A DNA stretch of 6,467 nt, from contig RFJB01000159.1 in NCBI GenBank assembly GCA_003695045.1, positions 1 through 6,467 on the forward strand, read 5' to 3'. A program made the position numbers and the translations under genes. Positions 5,505 through 6,467 of this stretch are shown piece after piece. This DNA is from Candidatus Woesearchaeota archaeon. GTDB taxonomy: Archaea; Nanobdellota; Nanobdellia; Woesearchaeales; J091. Under the pieces are notes generated by a model. It saw only the letters and a program-made list of their open reading frames with translations, was not told the origin of the DNA and searched no databases. Within the stretch, counting starts at the first letter, position 1. Each line of letters starts with the position of its first letter.

Positions 5505-6152
5505 TCATGTCCTGTACGCAGGCATTATGAAGAGTTCGTTCTTGTTCAGGTCAAATGCCAGGTAGCGCTCAACAGATTCCGGCTGTTGGAGATTGAAGAA
5601 CCTCCCTTCAGTTCTTCCATAGCGTGCAAGGGTTTTTAGGGTTTCTTCAGCAAGCAGTCCCAGCGATTTTATCAGGGCGTAGTCCTTTTTGATTCCTGCC
5701 GGGCGGTATATGTTGTATGTTGCCTGGATTGCGTGGAATAAGTTGTCAAACTGCACGAGCTTTCCCAGTTCATTGGCAAAGTTGAGATACTCTCCTGCCT
5801 CTGGCGGAAGCGTTGCGAGAAGCTCAATCGCTTCAGGTCCCGAAATTCCGCGCATGCTTGTTTTGACAATGCTTTCCAAAAGTTCCTGCCCGAGTTCTGA
5901 CGGAAGATACTTGTAAACTTCCTGTTCAATCTGTTTTCTTCCGAGAGTGCCATACCCTGAAACGAAGTATGTTTTGAGAAGGTCGAGGAATGCCTCTTTG
6001 TTTTCAAGCACGAACTTTCTTGTTTCTTCGCCCATCATCATCCCGGCTGCCGTGTCAAGCGTCAGGTTCATTCCGGCGATGGCATTGTCAGGATTGTAAG
6101 CAGTGAGATATTCTTCATTTATGTTTATTGAACTGGGGCGCAGCTCTTTCAT
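5505..6152 (-). CDS. Uncharacterised 215-residue soluble protein
   Basis: I do not recognise this protein. It begins MKELRPSSININEEY, has no signal peptide, no membrane segment and no cysteine, and looks mainly alpha-helical. A Met-rich patch (GMMMGEE, 37-43) precedes long amphipathic helices at about 43-66 and 85-130. A central region with LLATLPPEAGEYLNFANEL (111-129) is followed by YNIYRPAGIKKDYALIKSLG (146-165). The C-terminus could form a beta hairpin, RYLAFDLNKNELFIMPAY. There are no catalytic motifs or metal ligands that I can name. Codon use resembles the neighbours and the frame is uninterrupted, so it is probably a real gene. It appears leaderless: an AT-rich TATA-like element (6173-6183) sits about 26 bp before the ATG and no Shine-Dalgarno is present. 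It stands alone between two tRNA genes on the same strand. A helical regulatory or scaffolding protein is possible, but that is a guess. Confidence 0.8.
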   Translation of the reverse strand: MKELRPSSININEEYLTAYNPDNAIAGMNLTLDTAAGMMMGEETRKFVLENKEAFLDLLKTYFVSGYGTLGRKQIEQEVYKYLPSELGQELLESIVKTSMRGISGPEAIELLATLPPEAGEYLNFANELGKLVQFDNLFHAIQATYNIYRPAGIKKDYALIKSLGLLAEETLKTLARYGRTEGRFFNLQQPESVERYLAFDLNKNELFIMPAYRT

Positions 6153-6172
6153 GCCGTATGCTTACTGAACAC

Positions 6173-6183
6173 TATTATTTATT
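6173..6183 (-). promoter_or_regulatory. TATA-like promoter of the 215-residue gene
   Basis: The minus strand reads TAATAAATAAT, centred about 26 bp upstream of the ATG at 6152, with no Shine-Dalgarno in between. This geometry fits a leaderless mRNA. A CTGAACA box (6165-6171, plus-strand reading) lies between this element and the start codon. Confidence 0.45.
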
Positions 6184-6267
6184 ACTTTCGAGAAGTTAAG
6201 GATTTCTTAATGCTCAACCGCGATAAACAGGTCTTTTGGCCTCACAACCGGCTGAAAAAGAAGTATA

Positions 6268-6351
6268 GCCCCGCCTGGGATCCTCAGCGGGGACTGCGTC
6301 CCTCGCGCCCCTGCCCCGGGATATTTCGCTTCCGCTCAATATCCCTTTTTT
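6268..6351. ncRNA. GC-rich structured block, candidate small RNA of unknown type (strand uncertain)
   Basis: A sharply GC-rich stretch in AT-rich flanks contains CCCCGC (6269-6274) pairing with GCGGGG (6287-6292), an alternative GGGAC/GTCCC hairpin around 6290-6302, and a perfect 8-bp hairpin at 6318-6345. Read on the plus strand, the last hairpin is followed by six T. Read on the minus strand, its loop closes further with tandem G-A/A-G pairs, GC/GC and a GGAA (GNRA) tetraloop, and the block is followed by a T-rich run near 6251-6263. No known family is recognised: I do not see C/D boxes or a clear H/ACA layout. No convincing protein frame covers it. Confidence 0.3.
6318..6351 (+). terminator. 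Hairpin plus T6, intrinsic-terminator-like
   Basis: GGGATATT (6318-6325), a 12-nt loop, AATATCCC (6338-6345), then TTTTTT (6346-6351). It resembles the 3' end of a plus-strand transcript. Archaeal termination mainly needs the T run. No coding gene on the plus strand ends here, so it would end either the candidate RNA block or nothing. Confidence 0.35.
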
Positions 6352-6400
6352 ATCTTCTTCTTGGGGTTGGGGTTTGCTTTCTTGAATTTCGTTAAAATCA

Positions 6401-6467
6401 TAGCCCCGCCCGGATTCGAACCGGGGTCCTACGGTCCAGAGCCGTAGATGATTGGCCGCTACACCAC
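6401..6467 (-). tRNA. tRNA-Gln(CUG), 5' end cut by the window edge
   Basis: The minus strand holds about 67 of 73 nt; the first six bases (expected AGCCCC) lie beyond 6467. The 3' acceptor strand CGGGGCT with discriminator A73 (6401), T arm CCCGG-TTCGAAT-CCGGG, anticodon stem TACGG/CCGTA and loop CTCTGGA are all present. The anticodon CUG (6437-6439) reads CAG, glutamine. The D arm is GTG/CAT around TAGCGGCCAAT. There is no intron at 37/38 and no encoded CCA. Confidence 0.92.

Noticed and set aside
6355..6374. Telomere-like GGGGTTGGGG run, possible G-quadruplex
   Set aside because: Only two G-runs are present; four are needed for an intramolecular quadruplex.
6210..6395. Plus-strand 61-codon frame over the GC-rich block
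   Set aside because: The product has no recognisable features and the underlying sequence is dominated by hairpins. No Shine-Dalgarno is seen.
1..6467. CRISPR array, insertion sequence or transposase
   Set aside because: No regularly spaced repeats, no terminal inverted repeats and no transposase or integrase-like protein found on either strand.

Overview
This window looks archaeal. It carries the first 222 codons of an archaeal-type AMP phosphorylase, a tRNA-Leu(UAA) interrupted by a short intron at the canonical 37/38 position, and tRNA genes without an encoded CCA. TATA-like boxes sit about 25-28 bp upstream of expected transcript starts. Shine-Dalgarno-led genes are mixed with genes that look leaderless. 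Moderate GC content and dense packing are compatible with many uncultivated archaeal lineages, and I cannot assign a phylum from the sequence alone.

Layout. Positions 1-2439 form a minus-strand cluster, read right to left: a small membrane protein with a PH-like (bPH2/DUF304-type) domain (2439-1930), an AI-2E/PerM-family membrane protein (1866-763), a short Lys/Glu-rich reading frame (759-664) and AMP phosphorylase (667 running off the left edge). The last two overlap by ATGA. A 205-bp divergent promoter region (2440-2644) separates this cluster from one large plus-strand gene (2645-5308). Beyond it, on the minus strand, lie tRNA-Leu(UAA) with a 35-nt intron (5318-5438), an unrecognised 215-residue protein (5505-6152), a GC-rich structured non-coding block (about 6268-6351) and a truncated tRNA-Gln(CUG) (6401 running off the right edge).

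The most interesting gene is the 887-residue plus-strand protein. It fuses a signal peptide, a thioredoxin fold with a CYWC motif of the DUF255/YyaL/SPATA20 type, a six-hairpin (alpha/alpha) barrel of the same family, and a C-terminal CcdA/DsbD electron-transfer membrane domain. Its only four cysteines are the two expected redox pairs. The inferred role is that electrons from the cytoplasm cross the membrane through the CcdA domain and keep the external CYWC pair reduced. This is the best candidate here for an undescribed system: an extracytoplasmic YyaL-like protein with its own built-in reductant supply.

The left-hand genes suggest nucleotide salvage (AMP to ribose-1,5-bisphosphate plus adenine) co-transcribed with a permease-like membrane protein. 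The functional link between those two is inference only.
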